From Natronoflexus pectinivorans (lineage in GTDB: Bacteria; Bacteroidota; Bacteroidia; Bacteroidales; Marinilabiliaceae), in contig NZ_SLWK01000007.1 of NCBI RefSeq assembly GCF_004345615.1, positions 166,265 through 230,264 of the forward strand: 64,000 nucleotides of DNA, given 5' to 3'. Made by a program: the position numbers and the translations under genes. Shown one piece after another: positions 9,927 through 17,270 of the stretch; the first letter of the stretch is position 1; the number at the start of each line of letters is the position of its first letter. The notes under the pieces are model-generated. The model made no database searches. It had not been told where the DNA came from and saw only the letters and a list, made by a program, of their open reading frames with translations.

Positions 9927-11294
9927 ATGATAAGAAAAACTTTTTTTTTAGTGATGACTCTTATTCCGGTCATGCTTTTTTCCGGTGAGTATAATAAAGA
10001 TAAAAATGTTGAGCTTTTCCCGGATGGAACTCCAATTCCAGAATGGTTCCGGATTATTGAACCAACAGATATCAACAAACTTGGAAAGCATTATAGAATT
10101 ACTGATCATGGCGTGAAATATGATAGTACCATTCTGCAAACAAAGCAAATTCAGGCAGTTATTGATAAAGCTTATGAAGCAGGTGGTGGTGTTATTATAA
10201 TTCCTCCGGGTACTTTTTTAAGTAGTTCTATATTCTTTAAGCAGGGAACTCACTTGCATCTGGAAGTAGGAGCCATGCTAAAAGGGAGTGATGATATCAG
10301 CGATTTTCCTATTATGATGACACGTATTGAAGGAGAATGGAGAAAATATTTCCCTGCATTGGTTAATGCTGATGGGCTTGATGGGTTTACCATTTCCGGC
10401 AAAGGAACCATTGATGGAAACGGAATGCGTTATTGGAAGGCTTTTTGGCTGCGTAGAGCGTTTAACCCGGATTGCACCAACCTGGATGAGATGCGCCCGC
10501 GTTTATTGTTTGTTTCAAATAGCAGAAATGTTCAAGTTTCCGGAATCACTCTGCAAAACTCTCCATTTTGGACAACCCATTTCTACAAATGTGAGTATGT
10601 TAAGTTGTTAGATTTACATATATATTCACCTTACGAGCCGGTAAAAGCTCCAAGTACCGACGCCATAGACCTGGATGTTGTGAGAAACGTACTGATTAAA
10701 AACTGCTATATGTCGGTTAATGATGATGCGGTGGCATTAAAAGGAGGTAAAGGACCCAATGCCGACCAGATGGAGGAAAACGGAGGCAATTACAACATCA
10801 TCATCGAGGACTGCACATTTGGGTTTTGTCATGGTGCCTTAACTTTTGGAAGTGAATCTATCCATAATCGAAACATTATTATGCGCCGCATTCAGGTGAA
10901 TCATGCTCAGCGCTTGCTGTGGTTAAAGATGCGTCCAGATACACCTCAAAATTACGAATATGTTTTGGTGGAAGATATTGAAGGCAGTCATGTTGGGAAC
11001 TTTCTTTATGTGCGCCCCTGGACACAGTTTTATAACCTTCAGGGCGAACAGGAGATGAGAATGTCTTATGCCAGCAACATCACCATGCGAAACATCAACA
11101 TGGATTGCGATGTTTTGTTTATGGTTGAGATAGAAGACCCTTGGGGTACAGTTGAAAGATTTGATTTTGAATTGAGCGATTTTACTTTTGAAAATCTGGA
11201 TATTGAGGCTCGTAAAGATGCCCGAATAAATAGAGGTCTTGTAGATAATCTGCGATTAATAAATGTTGTTGTAAATGGGGAAATAGTTAAATAG
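9927..11294 (+). CDS. GH28-family polygalacturonase-like glycoside hydrolase
   Basis: GH28 enzymes hydrolyse galacturonic-acid linkages in homogalacturonan or rhamnogalacturonan on a right-handed beta-helix. After a signal peptide (MIRKTFFLVMTLIPVMLFSG) come IQAVIDKAYEAGGGVIIIPPG and the helix motif ISGKGTIDGNG. The active-site region is recognisable but divergent: STDAIDLD in place of the classical NTD-G-x-D, NDDAVALKGG carrying the paired Asp, FCHGALTFGSE for the GHG loop with its His kept, and WLKMR for RIK. In an RG-I locus with PL11 enzymes it could be an exo-acting or rhamnogalacturonan-specific galacturonidase; that specificity is inference. It lacks a T9SS domain. It is followed by the left direct repeat and terminator of the Rhs island. 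Confidence 0.88.
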   Translation: MIRKTFFLVMTLIPVMLFSGEYNKDKNVELFPDGTPIPEWFRIIEPTDINKLGKHYRITDHGVKYDSTILQTKQIQAVIDKAYEAGGGVIIIPPGTFLSSSIFFKQGTHLHLEVGAMLKGSDDISDFPIMMTRIEGEWRKYFPALVNADGLDGFTISGKGTIDGNGMRYWKAFWLRRAFNPDCTNLDEMRPRLLFVSNSRNVQVSGITLQNSPFWTTHFYKCEYVKLLDLHIYSPYEPVKAPSTDAIDLDVVRNVLIKNCYMSVNDDAVALKGGKGPNADQMEENGGNYNIIIEDCTFGFCHGALTFGSESIHNRNIIMRRIQVNHAQRLLWLKMRPDTPQNYEYVLVEDIEGSHVGNFLYVRPWTQFYNLQGEQEMRMSYASNITMRNINMDCDVLFMVEIEDPWGTVERFDFELSDFTFENLDIEARKDARINRGLVDNLRLINVVVNGEIVK

Positions 11295-11324
11295 TATGTC
11301 ACTATGTTTTCTGGTTCGTTTTTA

Positions 11325-11384
11325 CAACGAATAATTTTAGAATTCAATCATACAAAGAGGCTGCCCTGAGAGGCAGCCTTTTTT
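11325..11384. repeat. Direct repeat flanking the Rhs island, left copy
   Basis: About 60 bases, beginning CAACGAATAATTTTAGAATT and ending with the GGCTGCC...GGCAGCC hairpin, recur at 16567-16627 with only a few substitutions and single-base indels. Truncated Rhs coding sequence begins immediately after this copy. Confidence 0.85.
11359..11384 (+). terminator. Rho-independent terminator, left copy
   Basis: An AGGCTGCC/GGCAGCCT stem with a short loop and a run of six T lies 64 bases after the GH28 stop. It would end the lyase/GH28 transcript. The same terminator is duplicated at 16591-16625. Confidence 0.88.
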
Positions 11385-12746
11385 ATGCTGCAAGAAGAAT
11401 TCGATCCTAATGGATCTATCCGAAAACTTCACTATATTTATGGAGGCAACGGCCTATCTGCCATCATGGATTTCTCCGGTGGACAGGAAACCCTTTATTA
11501 TACCTATACTGATTACCAGGGCAATTTATTGGCAGTAACAAATCAGGCCGGGCAAGTTGTTGAACGCTATGCTTACGACCCATGGGGAGCACGTCGCAAC
11601 CCAGAGGACTGGTCACAGCCGGATACCCGCCCCAACCTGCTGTTCTCCCGTGGTTATACCATGCATGAGCATTTGGACGATTTTGGGCTTATCAACATGA
11701 ATGGGCGCATGTATGATCCCCTCATGGCACAATTCCTAAGCCCCGACCCGCACATCCAAGCCCCCGGCAACTGGTTTAATTACAATAGGTATGCGTATTG
11801 TTATAATAACCCGCTGATTTATACGGATCCGGATGGGGAGTTTATTGTTGCAGCTGTGCTGCTTGGTGCGTTTATTAATACTGCAATTCAGGGCGCAACA
11901 GGGAATCTAAATGGTGGAGGTGATTTTTTTAAGGCGATGGCCATAGGAGGACTTTCTGGAGCTGCTGGAGGATTTGCAGGGCATGCTGTTGCGGGTGCGT
12001 TAGGCATTGCCACAAGTACCGGAGGGGCGGTTTTAAATGGAGCTTTAGTTGGGGCTTCTGGTGGTTTTACAGGGGGATTTGTTGGTGGTGCAGGAAATGC
12101 TTGGGCAATTGGTGGTGCTTCCTTTACTTCAGGTTTAGGAGCTGGATTTAGAGGAGGTGTGTCTGGGGCAATTGGTGGAGCTGTTATTGGAGGGGTTACC
12201 GGAGGTATACAACATACTCGAAGGTTTCGTTATTTTACTAGAATTGATGATGGAACTTTCCCCACAAATACTGATGGTTCAATCCATCCCAGTAGCGATA
12301 ACCTAGAAAATTTTTCAGATAAGTATTTTCCAAAATATAAATTTAAGGATAAAGTTCGTGATATATATGATCATGATAAGGTTATGCTGGTCGATAAAAG
12401 AGCAAGTGCATTTACCACTAAGCAATTAATAGATGGGAAGTATAATATTTACTATGCAAATTCAGCATTTAAGTCTAAATATCAGTTGTTTTTAACAATG
12501 GGGCATGAGTATATACACGTTGCCCATTTTATATCACTTAATTCATTTAATGAAAATTTTTCTGAATATGCAGCTATTAAATGGGAATCAAATGTTACAA
12601 GTTACGACAGAAGTTTTAGTAATTTGAGGCTTGAAAAAGCATATGAAGTTCTTGGTACTAGAAATATAGGTCCCCAGCTTGAGAGGCAATTAAATCCATA
12701 TATGAGGTACTCTATTTGGGGGATTCCTAGCATAATGCCCCGTTAG
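11385..12746 (+). CDS. Truncated Rhs protein with C-terminal HExxH (metallopeptidase-like) domain
   Basis: Rhs/YD-repeat proteins are large delivered toxins whose variable C-terminal tip carries the toxic activity. Residues 1-155 are the end of an Rhs core: YTDYQGNLLAVTNQAGQVVE, YDPWGAR, GLINMNGRMYDPLMAQFLSP, and the core signature YAYCYNNPLIYTDPDGEF. A Gly/Ala-rich, probably membrane-interacting stretch follows (about 155-280). The tip (about 285-453) contains MGHEYIHVAHF, a zinc-protease HExxH at residues 374-378, followed by SEYAA at 393-397, whose Glu394 could be the third zinc ligand. Most of the Rhs core and any signal peptide are missing, and coding sequence starts right after a terminator, so it may be a silent cassette. 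The gene at 12821 may encode its immunity partner. Confidence 0.8.
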   Translation: MLQEEFDPNGSIRKLHYIYGGNGLSAIMDFSGGQETLYYTYTDYQGNLLAVTNQAGQVVERYAYDPWGARRNPEDWSQPDTRPNLLFSRGYTMHEHLDDFGLINMNGRMYDPLMAQFLSPDPHIQAPGNWFNYNRYAYCYNNPLIYTDPDGEFIVAAVLLGAFINTAIQGATGNLNGGGDFFKAMAIGGLSGAAGGFAGHAVAGALGIATSTGGAVLNGALVGASGGFTGGFVGGAGNAWAIGGASFTSGLGAGFRGGVSGAIGGAVIGGVTGGIQHTRRFRYFTRIDDGTFPTNTDGSIHPSSDNLENFSDKYFPKYKFKDKVRDIYDHDKVMLVDKRASAFTTKQLIDGKYNIYYANSAFKSKYQLFLTMGHEYIHVAHFISLNSFNENFSEYAAIKWESNVTSYDRSFSNLRLEKAYEVLGTRNIGPQLERQLNPYMRYSIWGIPSIMPR

Positions 12747-12820
12747 TTATAGTTTATTTCTAAGTAATGTTGAGAAAAATATCTTTTGATTGATTCAATA
12801 ACTTTTTTTATTTTATTGAT

Positions 12821-13498
12821 ATGCGAGCATTTGTCATTATTGCATTGTTTTTATGTGTCTTGTTCCCAAGCTGTAACAATCAAGATGGAAAATACGTTGA
12901 AGTTTTTCTTATTCCTGATGGTTTGGATTCAATAAATAAAACTAGTGTAAAGTTAAGGATTGTAAATAACACATCTGAAGATGTTTATATACTTGGAATG
13001 AATCCATTTATTGATATGCGTTTTATTTCTGATAAGAATTTTGATATATCTAAAGACGTCTGGGATGATTTTTATTTTTCCCTTACAGTCCCTAAGCCTC
13101 CTGATTCAATAGCTTTTTCGCAACAAGAACAGAATTATCGTGATTTTTTAAGTTGTGCACAAATGGCAGAGATTGGAAGGGTTAAAAGTGTTGATTTAAG
13201 TGGTGATAGTTCTGAGTTTGTAAAAGATTTTATGAATGTAATTGGTGTTAAGTATGAATTGGCAATTCTTGTAAAAAGTAATGCTTTTTATGAAAGAGAA
13301 TTTACTTTTAATATTAGACCTGATTCTTTAAAAGCCATTAAATTATCTTATGATTATTCATGTTTCTTTAACGAGATTGATGAGTATTTCTTGTATGAAT
13401 CAAAACATGGTTCATACTACATTAATAATAAGCCCCTAAAGGAGGTTTGTGGTTATTCTCTTTTTCAAGGATCATTTGAGGCTGAGCTCCGATTCTAG
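12821..13498 (+). CDS. Hypothetical lipoprotein downstream of the Rhs gene; possible immunity protein
   Basis: I do not recognise the family. The N terminus is a lipoprotein-type signal (MRAFVIIALFLCVLFPSC, Cys18). The remaining roughly 205 residues look beta-rich, with an early segment (SVKLRIVNNTSEDVYILGMNP) reminiscent of an immunoglobulin-like fold. It lies 74 bases after the Rhs/HExxH gene on the same strand, the normal place for a toxin's immunity gene, and membrane-anchored export would suit protection against a toxin acting in the periplasm. That role is inference from position only. The A+T-rich coding sequence resembles the Rhs tip more than the PUL genes. Confidence 0.6.
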   Translation: MRAFVIIALFLCVLFPSCNNQDGKYVEVFLIPDGLDSINKTSVKLRIVNNTSEDVYILGMNPFIDMRFISDKNFDISKDVWDDFYFSLTVPKPPDSIAFSQQEQNYRDFLSCAQMAEIGRVKSVDLSGDSSEFVKDFMNVIGVKYELAILVKSNAFYEREFTFNIRPDSLKAIKLSYDYSCFFNEIDEYFLYESKHGSYYINNKPLKEVCGYSLFQGSFEAELRF

Positions 13499-13531
13499 AA
13501 TCTGTTGTCAAGAGTTTCTTTGCTTCGGCAA

Positions 13532-13577
13532 GCGGCTGCTCGGTTTTGTCGTTTGGTTTAGCAAGAAAGCCGAGCGG
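13532..13577. repeat. Rhs-island hairpin repeat, copy a
   Basis: An imperfect inverted repeat of the form GCTCGGTT...TTTGGTTTAGCAAGAAAGCC followed by GAGCGG. It resembles copies at 13674 and 16348. The arms can pair as a stem with an inner hairpin. Confidence 0.6.
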
Positions 13578-13673
13578 TAACTCGTTCCTTAATAAAACGA
13601 CCCTCTCTCGGCGTAGTCTTGGGTGTTAGATTATGCGTTGGCAGACTACGTCGAATACTATTCGGCAGTTTGT

Positions 13674-13714
13674 CGCTCGGCTCTGCCGCTTGGTTTATGA
13701 AGAAAGCCGAGCGG
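13674..13714. repeat. Rhs-island hairpin repeat, copy b
   Basis: CGCTCGGCTCTGCCGCTTGG followed by TTTATGAAGAAAGCCGAGCG. It is nearly identical to the copy at 16348, which lies on the other side of the secreted-protein genes. Confidence 0.65.
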
Positions 13715-13832
13715 CAATCGGGGCAAAATCGAAGTTCGGTTTAGTAGAGAATCGTTGAAAGGCAGTACAAATGAAATTAAAATTTACAGCGTTGAATTTC
13801 GTTCTTTGGCAATGGTGAGAATTAATAGTTAA

Positions 13833-14069
13833 ATTAGCACGAATTGCCGCTCGGTTTGCCAAGAATTGGAAATCGACGTAGTCAAATTCGCACCAACAGA
13901 TGGTAGGGTGTTTTCAACATTTGGTCCCGAAATCATACCTGGAAGAATGGTCATTCCATCTAATGTTACCAATGTTAGCATAAGATATATTGTTCCTGAA
14001 GGTTTTATTAGTCCTGGCCTCCCCATAGAACCATGGCTTACAACTATTACAGGTTTTAAAAGATATTGA
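13833..14069 (+). pseudogene. Possible orphan toxin tip (C-terminal fragment)
   Basis: An open frame with no ATG start runs from 13833 to a stop at 14067-14069. Its first third is made of island repeat DNA (GCCGCTCGGTTTGCCAAG, then GACGTAGTCAAATTCGC). The unique part reads VFSTFGPEIIPGRMVIPS and ends LTTITGFKRY. It stops three bases before the start of a secreted-protein gene, as a displaced Rhs C-terminal tip followed by its partner gene would. No Rhs core signature is present, so this identity is a guess from position. Confidence 0.35.
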
Positions 14070-14072
14070 CAA

Positions 14073-14969
14073 ATGACAAAACAAACGATTACTTTACTAT
14101 TATTATTAGGATGGGTTACATGTTATACTCAAAATCTGGTAAAAAATCCTCGCTTTGAGCTGTATTATCATTTACCAGATTTAAAATATGAATTTGGTGA
14201 ACGTTACCAGGATTCTGCATTTATTTGTAAATATTGGCACAAGGTAAATGAAACAACCCCTGATTATTATCACGTTAATGCAATTAATGAAAGGTATTTA
14301 ATTCCTAATAATCCCTTTGGTTTTCATCCGGTTATAACAGGCAGTGCATATGTTGGATTTGTTCCATTTGGATTAGTTGGAGGCACTGAACCGATTTCCG
14401 GAGAATTTAAAGAGCCATTAGAGAGAGGGAAGCTATATGAAGTTAGTTTTTCATATCGCTACGCAGGGGTGAATGCTTATTTTTATCTTGATAGGATTGA
14501 ATGCATTATCGGGAAAGATCTTGATCAGTTTAAGTATATTCGAATGCGAGGAATGACTTCTTATGAGCGAATTATAACTCCAGGGATGAATGCGAATGTT
14601 AAGTTTGAAAAAACGCTTAACAATAATGGTGATTGGAACAGGATAACCGGGTTTTATAAAGCTGAAGGTGGTGAACGATATATTACTTTTGGATTCTTTT
14701 ACCAGAACGAAAAGCTAAACAAAATAATAAGAGAGTATGTATCTCATAATTTTGTTTTGGGGCACAATTCTCATCTAGAGGATAGGTTCTTTAGAAAGCA
14801 CCGAAAACATTTGACATTTATTCATCGTAACCCTGATTATGTTCCAAAAACAGAAAACAGGATGCTTGAATTGACTTTCGAAGAAGAAACAATAAAAACA
14901 AGTTCTATTTATCAAGAACGGATTTCTTATTATTTCATTGATGATGTTTCGGTTAAGGAAGTGAAATAG
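14073..14969 (+). CDS. Secreted protein of unknown function in the Rhs island
   Basis: A signal peptide (MTKQTITLLLLLGWVTCYTQ) leads into NLVKNPRFELY, a beginning seen in many Bacteroidota secreted beta-sandwich proteins that start with a NLVxNPxFE motif. The rest alternates aromatic-rich strands (YVGFVPFGLVGG, YEVSFSYRYAGVNAYFYLDR) and ends with YYFIDDVSVKEVK, typical of the last strands of a jelly-roll domain. No OmpA-like or sorting domain follows, although such N-terminal domains are often joined to one. It lies directly after a possible toxin tip and before a real Rhs tip fragment. A periplasmic immunity role is possible but unsupported by sequence. Confidence 0.65.
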   Translation: MTKQTITLLLLLGWVTCYTQNLVKNPRFELYYHLPDLKYEFGERYQDSAFICKYWHKVNETTPDYYHVNAINERYLIPNNPFGFHPVITGSAYVGFVPFGLVGGTEPISGEFKEPLERGKLYEVSFSYRYAGVNAYFYLDRIECIIGKDLDQFKYIRMRGMTSYERIITPGMNANVKFEKTLNNNGDWNRITGFYKAEGGERYITFGFFYQNEKLNKIIREYVSHNFVLGHNSHLEDRFFRKHRKHLTFIHRNPDYVPKTENRMLELTFEEETIKTSSIYQERISYYFIDDVSVKEVK

Positions 14970-14984
14970 GATATCTGTTCTTAG

Positions 14985-15182
14985 TATTGGAGTAAGTGTT
15001 ATGCGTATTGCTGGAATAACCCGCTGATTTATACGGATCCATCAGGGGAACTGATATGGATAATTCCAAATATCGGTTGGAGCAAATCAGGTGGTTTAAG
15101 CATTGGTGTTTCGGTCGTATTGTTCAAGCCTACAAAAGGCAAGGGTTGTTTTCAGTGCATAATATGCCATTTAATGGTGTAA
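14985..15182 (+). pseudogene. Displaced Rhs tip fragment
   Basis: An open frame without its own start reads SKCYAYCWNNPLIYTDPSGE, the Rhs core signature, followed by about 43 residues of a different tip (IIPNIGWSKSGG, KPTKGKGCFQC) to a TAA at 15180. Forty-one bases at 15000-15040 match 11790-11830 of the main Rhs gene with three differences. This is the hallmark of an orphan tip left by tip replacement. It lacks the core, any start codon and any visible promoter. Confidence 0.75.
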
Positions 15183-15270
15183 GTTTTTATCAATCTCAGT
15201 TAAGTTTGTTTGGAGTGCCGCACCCAACTTACCCAAGTCGTTTTTCATGGATTTATAAAGTACCAAGAAG

Positions 15271-15687
15271 ATGGTAAGATTTTATATGTTGACTATATTT
15301 TTCGCCTTAGCAGCTTTTGTTAATGCTCAAACTTTAGATACTGCAAAAGTTGAAATGATTGCCTTTATCGAGGAAGCACCTTTTTTTAATGGTAATTTGA
15401 AAGAGTTTATTCAAGGAGAATTAGTTTATCCGTTAAGTGCCAAAAAAGATACTATTGAAGGTACTGTTGTAATATCTTTTAAAATAGATACTTTGGGCTT
15501 AACTGTTAATCATAAAGTTGTCAAAGGCATCAGAGAAGATTTGAATAACGAGGCTCTTAGGGTTGCAAAACTAATTAAGTTTGACAGGCCTGCATTGCAA
15601 AAAGGCAGACCAATAGAAGTGGAATATACTGTTCCTGTTGTGTTTGACTTACGACATCTAAAAAAGAAATCAAAGTGTAAAAGATAA
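15271..15687 (+). CDS. Small secreted protein with TonB C-terminal-like domain
   Basis: A signal peptide (MVRFYMLTIFFALAAFVNAQ) precedes a roughly 110-residue domain. FFNGNLKEFIQGELVYPLSA, GTVVISFKIDTLG and ALRVAKLIKFDRPALQKGRP match the pattern of the TonB C-terminal domain (YP..A...GxVxVxFxVd..G, ...F.PA...G.PV). There is no transmembrane anchor or proline-rich spacer, so it is not a normal energy transducer. It follows an orphan Rhs tip by 88 bases, the same arrangement as the other tip and secreted-protein pairs in this island. Function is unknown; immunity protein or stray periplasmic TonB-like protein are both possible. Confidence 0.7.
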   Translation: MVRFYMLTIFFALAAFVNAQTLDTAKVEMIAFIEEAPFFNGNLKEFIQGELVYPLSAKKDTIEGTVVISFKIDTLGLTVNHKVVKGIREDLNNEALRVAKLIKFDRPALQKGRPIEVEYTVPVVFDLRHLKKKSKCKR

Positions 15688-15711
15688 TAGCAAAAAAGCC
15701 CGGCACTTTTT

Positions 15712-16047
15712 TTACTTTATAAGCCCAGCTTTTTTGAGCAGTTCAATAATCTGTTCTTTGGTAATGTTTTCGAGTTGGCCCTTGTCGTAGATGTACACGA
15801 GGTAAACCTCGTTATCTTCAGTTACAAGGTAAGTTATAACCCTTGCGCCACCAGACTTCCCTTTGCCTTTAGAGGTAATGGCCATACGAATTTTATGAAT
15901 GCCATGGCCAAGGTTTATACCGGAATTCGGTTGTTCTTTCAGGATTTTGGTAAGTTCCTGTAAATCGGCTTTCAGGGAAGGATATTTCTTAGCAAGTTTC
16001 TTGAAGAACTTTTTAAAGTCGGGGGTTGGATATACGCTATAACTCAT
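15712..16047 (-). CDS. Type II toxin, RelE/ParE family
   Basis: Toxins of this superfamily are ribosome-dependent mRNA nucleases or gyrase inhibitors, held inactive by a cognate antitoxin. The 111-aa protein shows the family pattern: YSVYPTPDFKKFFKKLAKKY at the start, then a central G-x-H-x-x-R segment (LGHGIHKIRMAI), SGGARVITYLV, and a final EVYLVYIYDKGQLENIT. The lysine-rich first helix and the YxxKG-like ending favour the mRNA-interferase side of the family. Its start overlaps the antitoxin gene's end by 11 bases, typical of translational coupling. It is transcribed against the rest of the island. Confidence 0.85.
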   Translation of the reverse strand: MSYSVYPTPDFKKFFKKLAKKYPSLKADLQELTKILKEQPNSGINLGHGIHKIRMAITSKGKGKSGGARVITYLVTEDNEVYLVYIYDKGQLENITKEQIIELLKKAGLIK

Positions 16048-16237
16048 TTAAAAAATCTTCAGCCGATTGTTTTTCTATTTTGCCTTCCTGCATCAGTTTA
16101 ACCTGATTAAGGCTATCCTGCAGTTCTTTCAATGCATTTTTATCCACTTCCGGTATTTCCACGTAATCCAGCGTTTTAATAAATTCTAAAAATGTACTGA
16201 ATTTATTTTCTCGAATATTTATTGTCAATTGTTTCAT
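16037..16237 (-). CDS. Putative antitoxin of the RelE/ParE-type pair
   Basis: A 66-aa protein is encoded directly upstream of, and overlapping, the toxin gene. It starts with a short beta-strand (MKQLTINIREN) and continues with acidic, probably helical segments (VDKNALKELQDSLNQVKLM, SAEDFLNEL) suited to wrapping a basic toxin. It lacks an obvious DNA-binding fold, so autoregulation is uncertain. Position, size and overlap support the call more than sequence similarity does. Confidence 0.75.
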   Translation of the reverse strand: MKQLTINIRENKFSTFLEFIKTLDYVEIPEVDKNALKELQDSLNQVKLMQEGKIEKQSAEDFLNEL

Positions 16238-16347
16238 AATTTAATGTTTATACGGCATAAGCCTGTTTTGCCTAAATGTCACAAATTACCGTTGGTGCGA
16301 GTGTCTTTGCGCTCCCGAAAACGGAATTTCGTAAACTCAAAAAACGG

Positions 16348-16389
16348 CCGCTCGGCTCTGCCGCTTGGTTTACCAAGAAAGCTGAGCGG
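16348..16389. repeat. Rhs-island hairpin repeat, copy c
   Basis: CCGCTCGGCT pairs with AGCTGAGCGG, and between them CTTGG-TTTA-CCAAG forms an inner perfect hairpin. It matches the copies at 13532 and 13674. Confidence 0.7.
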
Positions 16390-16566
16390 TACCTCATTCC
16401 TTTTTAGTTTTCAAGTTTTAACCAAAAATGGTTTTAGTATTGAATATACTGATTCCACAAGATAAAGATAGCAAAAAAGGTTTGCTAAATCAATCCGTTG
16501 GAGCGAGTTTCTTTGCTTGCAAAGAATAGAATCCTGATTCCTCGGGAGACGTAGTCAAATTCGCGC

Positions 16567-16627
16567 CAACGAATATTTTTAGAATTCAATCATACAAGAG
16601 GCTGCCCTGAGAGGCAGCCTCTTTTTA
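16567..16627. repeat. Direct repeat flanking the Rhs island, right copy
   Basis: It repeats 11325-11384, from CAACGAAT through AGAATTCAATCATACAA to the GGCTGCC/GGCAGCC hairpin. The promoter region of rhaM begins just after it. Confidence 0.85.
16591..16625 (+). terminator. Rho-independent terminator, right copy
   Basis: A GAGGCTGCC/GGCAGCCTC stem followed by five T. It is the duplicate of the terminator at 11359 and isolates rhaM from island transcription. Confidence 0.85.
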
Positions 16628-16653
16628 ATGTATCAAAAAGTTAAAGAGAATTC

Positions 16654-16696
16654 CCAGTTTGTGTATTGATGTTAATTTGATTGCGTAATATCTTTG
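16654..16696 (+). promoter_or_regulatory. Putative regulated promoter of rhaM/GH106 (shared box plus TAnnTTTG)
   Basis: The 15-bp box CCAGTTTGTGTATTG (16654-16668) recurs exactly at 24372. In both places a Bacteroidota -7-like TAnnTTTG motif begins 35 bases after the box start (here TATCTTTG, 16689-16696). Same sequence at the same distance suggests an activator site shared by two PUL transcripts. The box's own TTTG lies 27 bases from the -7 motif, more than the usual spacing, which fits dependence on an activator. Confidence 0.6.
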
Positions 16697-16779
16697 ATTT
16701 TGTAAATTGTGTTAACTGTCTGTTGTGTTGATTAAGCAGATGGATTTGCTTAATTTCGTATTTAACTAATTGATAAAAA

Positions 16780-17097
16780 ATGGTTAAGAGGTTTGCTTTT
16801 AAGATGTTCCTTAAGCCTGGGTTCAAGGATGAATATAAAAAACGTCATGATGAGATATGGCCGGAACTGGAAGAACTCATTCGATCAACTGGCGTGTACG
16901 ATTACTCTATTTTTTTGGATGAGGAGACCAACATCCTTTTTGCTGTTCAGAAACAAAAAGGAGAAGCATCGTCTCAGGACTTGGGCAGTAATCCAATAGT
17001 TCAAAAGTGGTGGGCTTATATGGCAGACATTATGGAAACAAATCCAGATAATTCGCCCATCACGATTCCTTTGGATGAGGTGTTTTATTTGGACTAA
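16780..17097 (+). CDS. rhaM: L-rhamnose mutarotase
   Basis: RhaM interconverts the alpha and beta anomers of L-rhamnose so that the freed sugar can enter the isomerase pathway. The 105-aa length is exact for the family. The start KRFAFKMFLKPGFKDEYKKR, the following HDEIWPEL (His23 in the position of the catalytic His), YDYSIFLDEETNILFA and the signature KWWAYMADIM are all present. It has no signal peptide and acts in the cytoplasm. It sits between the Rhs island and the rhamnosidase gene, confirming that rhamnose is a product of this locus. The gap to the rhamnosidase is 137 bases and contains a dispersed repeat element. Confidence 0.95.
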   Translation: MVKRFAFKMFLKPGFKDEYKKRHDEIWPELEELIRSTGVYDYSIFLDEETNILFAVQKQKGEASSQDLGSNPIVQKWWAYMADIMETNPDNSPITIPLDEVFYLD

Positions 17098-17098
17098 T

Positions 17099-17196
17099 GT
17101 CAAGTCAATCATATATTGACGGGTTAATATAGCGCGTTTGGCTTTCCCCCTTGGCTTCGACGTGAGCGAGGAAGGCAATTCATATTTGACTTGACG
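17099..17196. repeat. Dispersed intergenic element, copy 2, with flanking inverted arms
   Basis: It starts one base after the rhaM stop. The arms GTCAAGTCAA (17099-17108) and TTGACTTGAC form a perfect 10-bp inverted pair. The core GCGTTTGGC...TTGGCTTCGACGTGAGCGAGG resembles copies 1 (7110) and 3 (46032), but the arms are unrelated to theirs. Confidence 0.7.
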
Positions 17197-17270
17197 CGAG
17201 CCTTTTATCGTGGAGTAATTCCGATTTCGATACAATGATATATAGATTTTTAATAAAAAAATATACTGTT

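Larger units (their letters stand above)
13499..13832. other. Non-coding island segment with hairpin repeats
   Basis: No gene is seen. The region carries two of three copies of a GCTCGGC...GCCGAGCGG hairpin repeat (13532-13577 and 13674-13714). It also has a CGTAGTC...GACTACG inverted pair (about 13612-13650) whose motif GACGTAGTC recurs at 13873 and 16549. Confidence 0.6.
16238..16653. other. Non-coding right end of the Rhs island
   Basis: No gene is seen. The segment holds the third hairpin repeat (16348-16389), a GACGTAGTCAAATTCGCGCC motif (16549) shared with 13873, and the right direct repeat with its terminator. Confidence 0.6.

Noticed and set aside
15056..15277. 73-codon open frame over the displaced Rhs tip
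   Set aside because: The Rhs signature is in another frame (14985-15182); this frame has no recognisable content.
16229..16465. 78-codon open frame across the island hairpin repeat
   Set aside because: It is built mostly of repeat DNA and begins inside the antitoxin gene's start region on the opposite strand.
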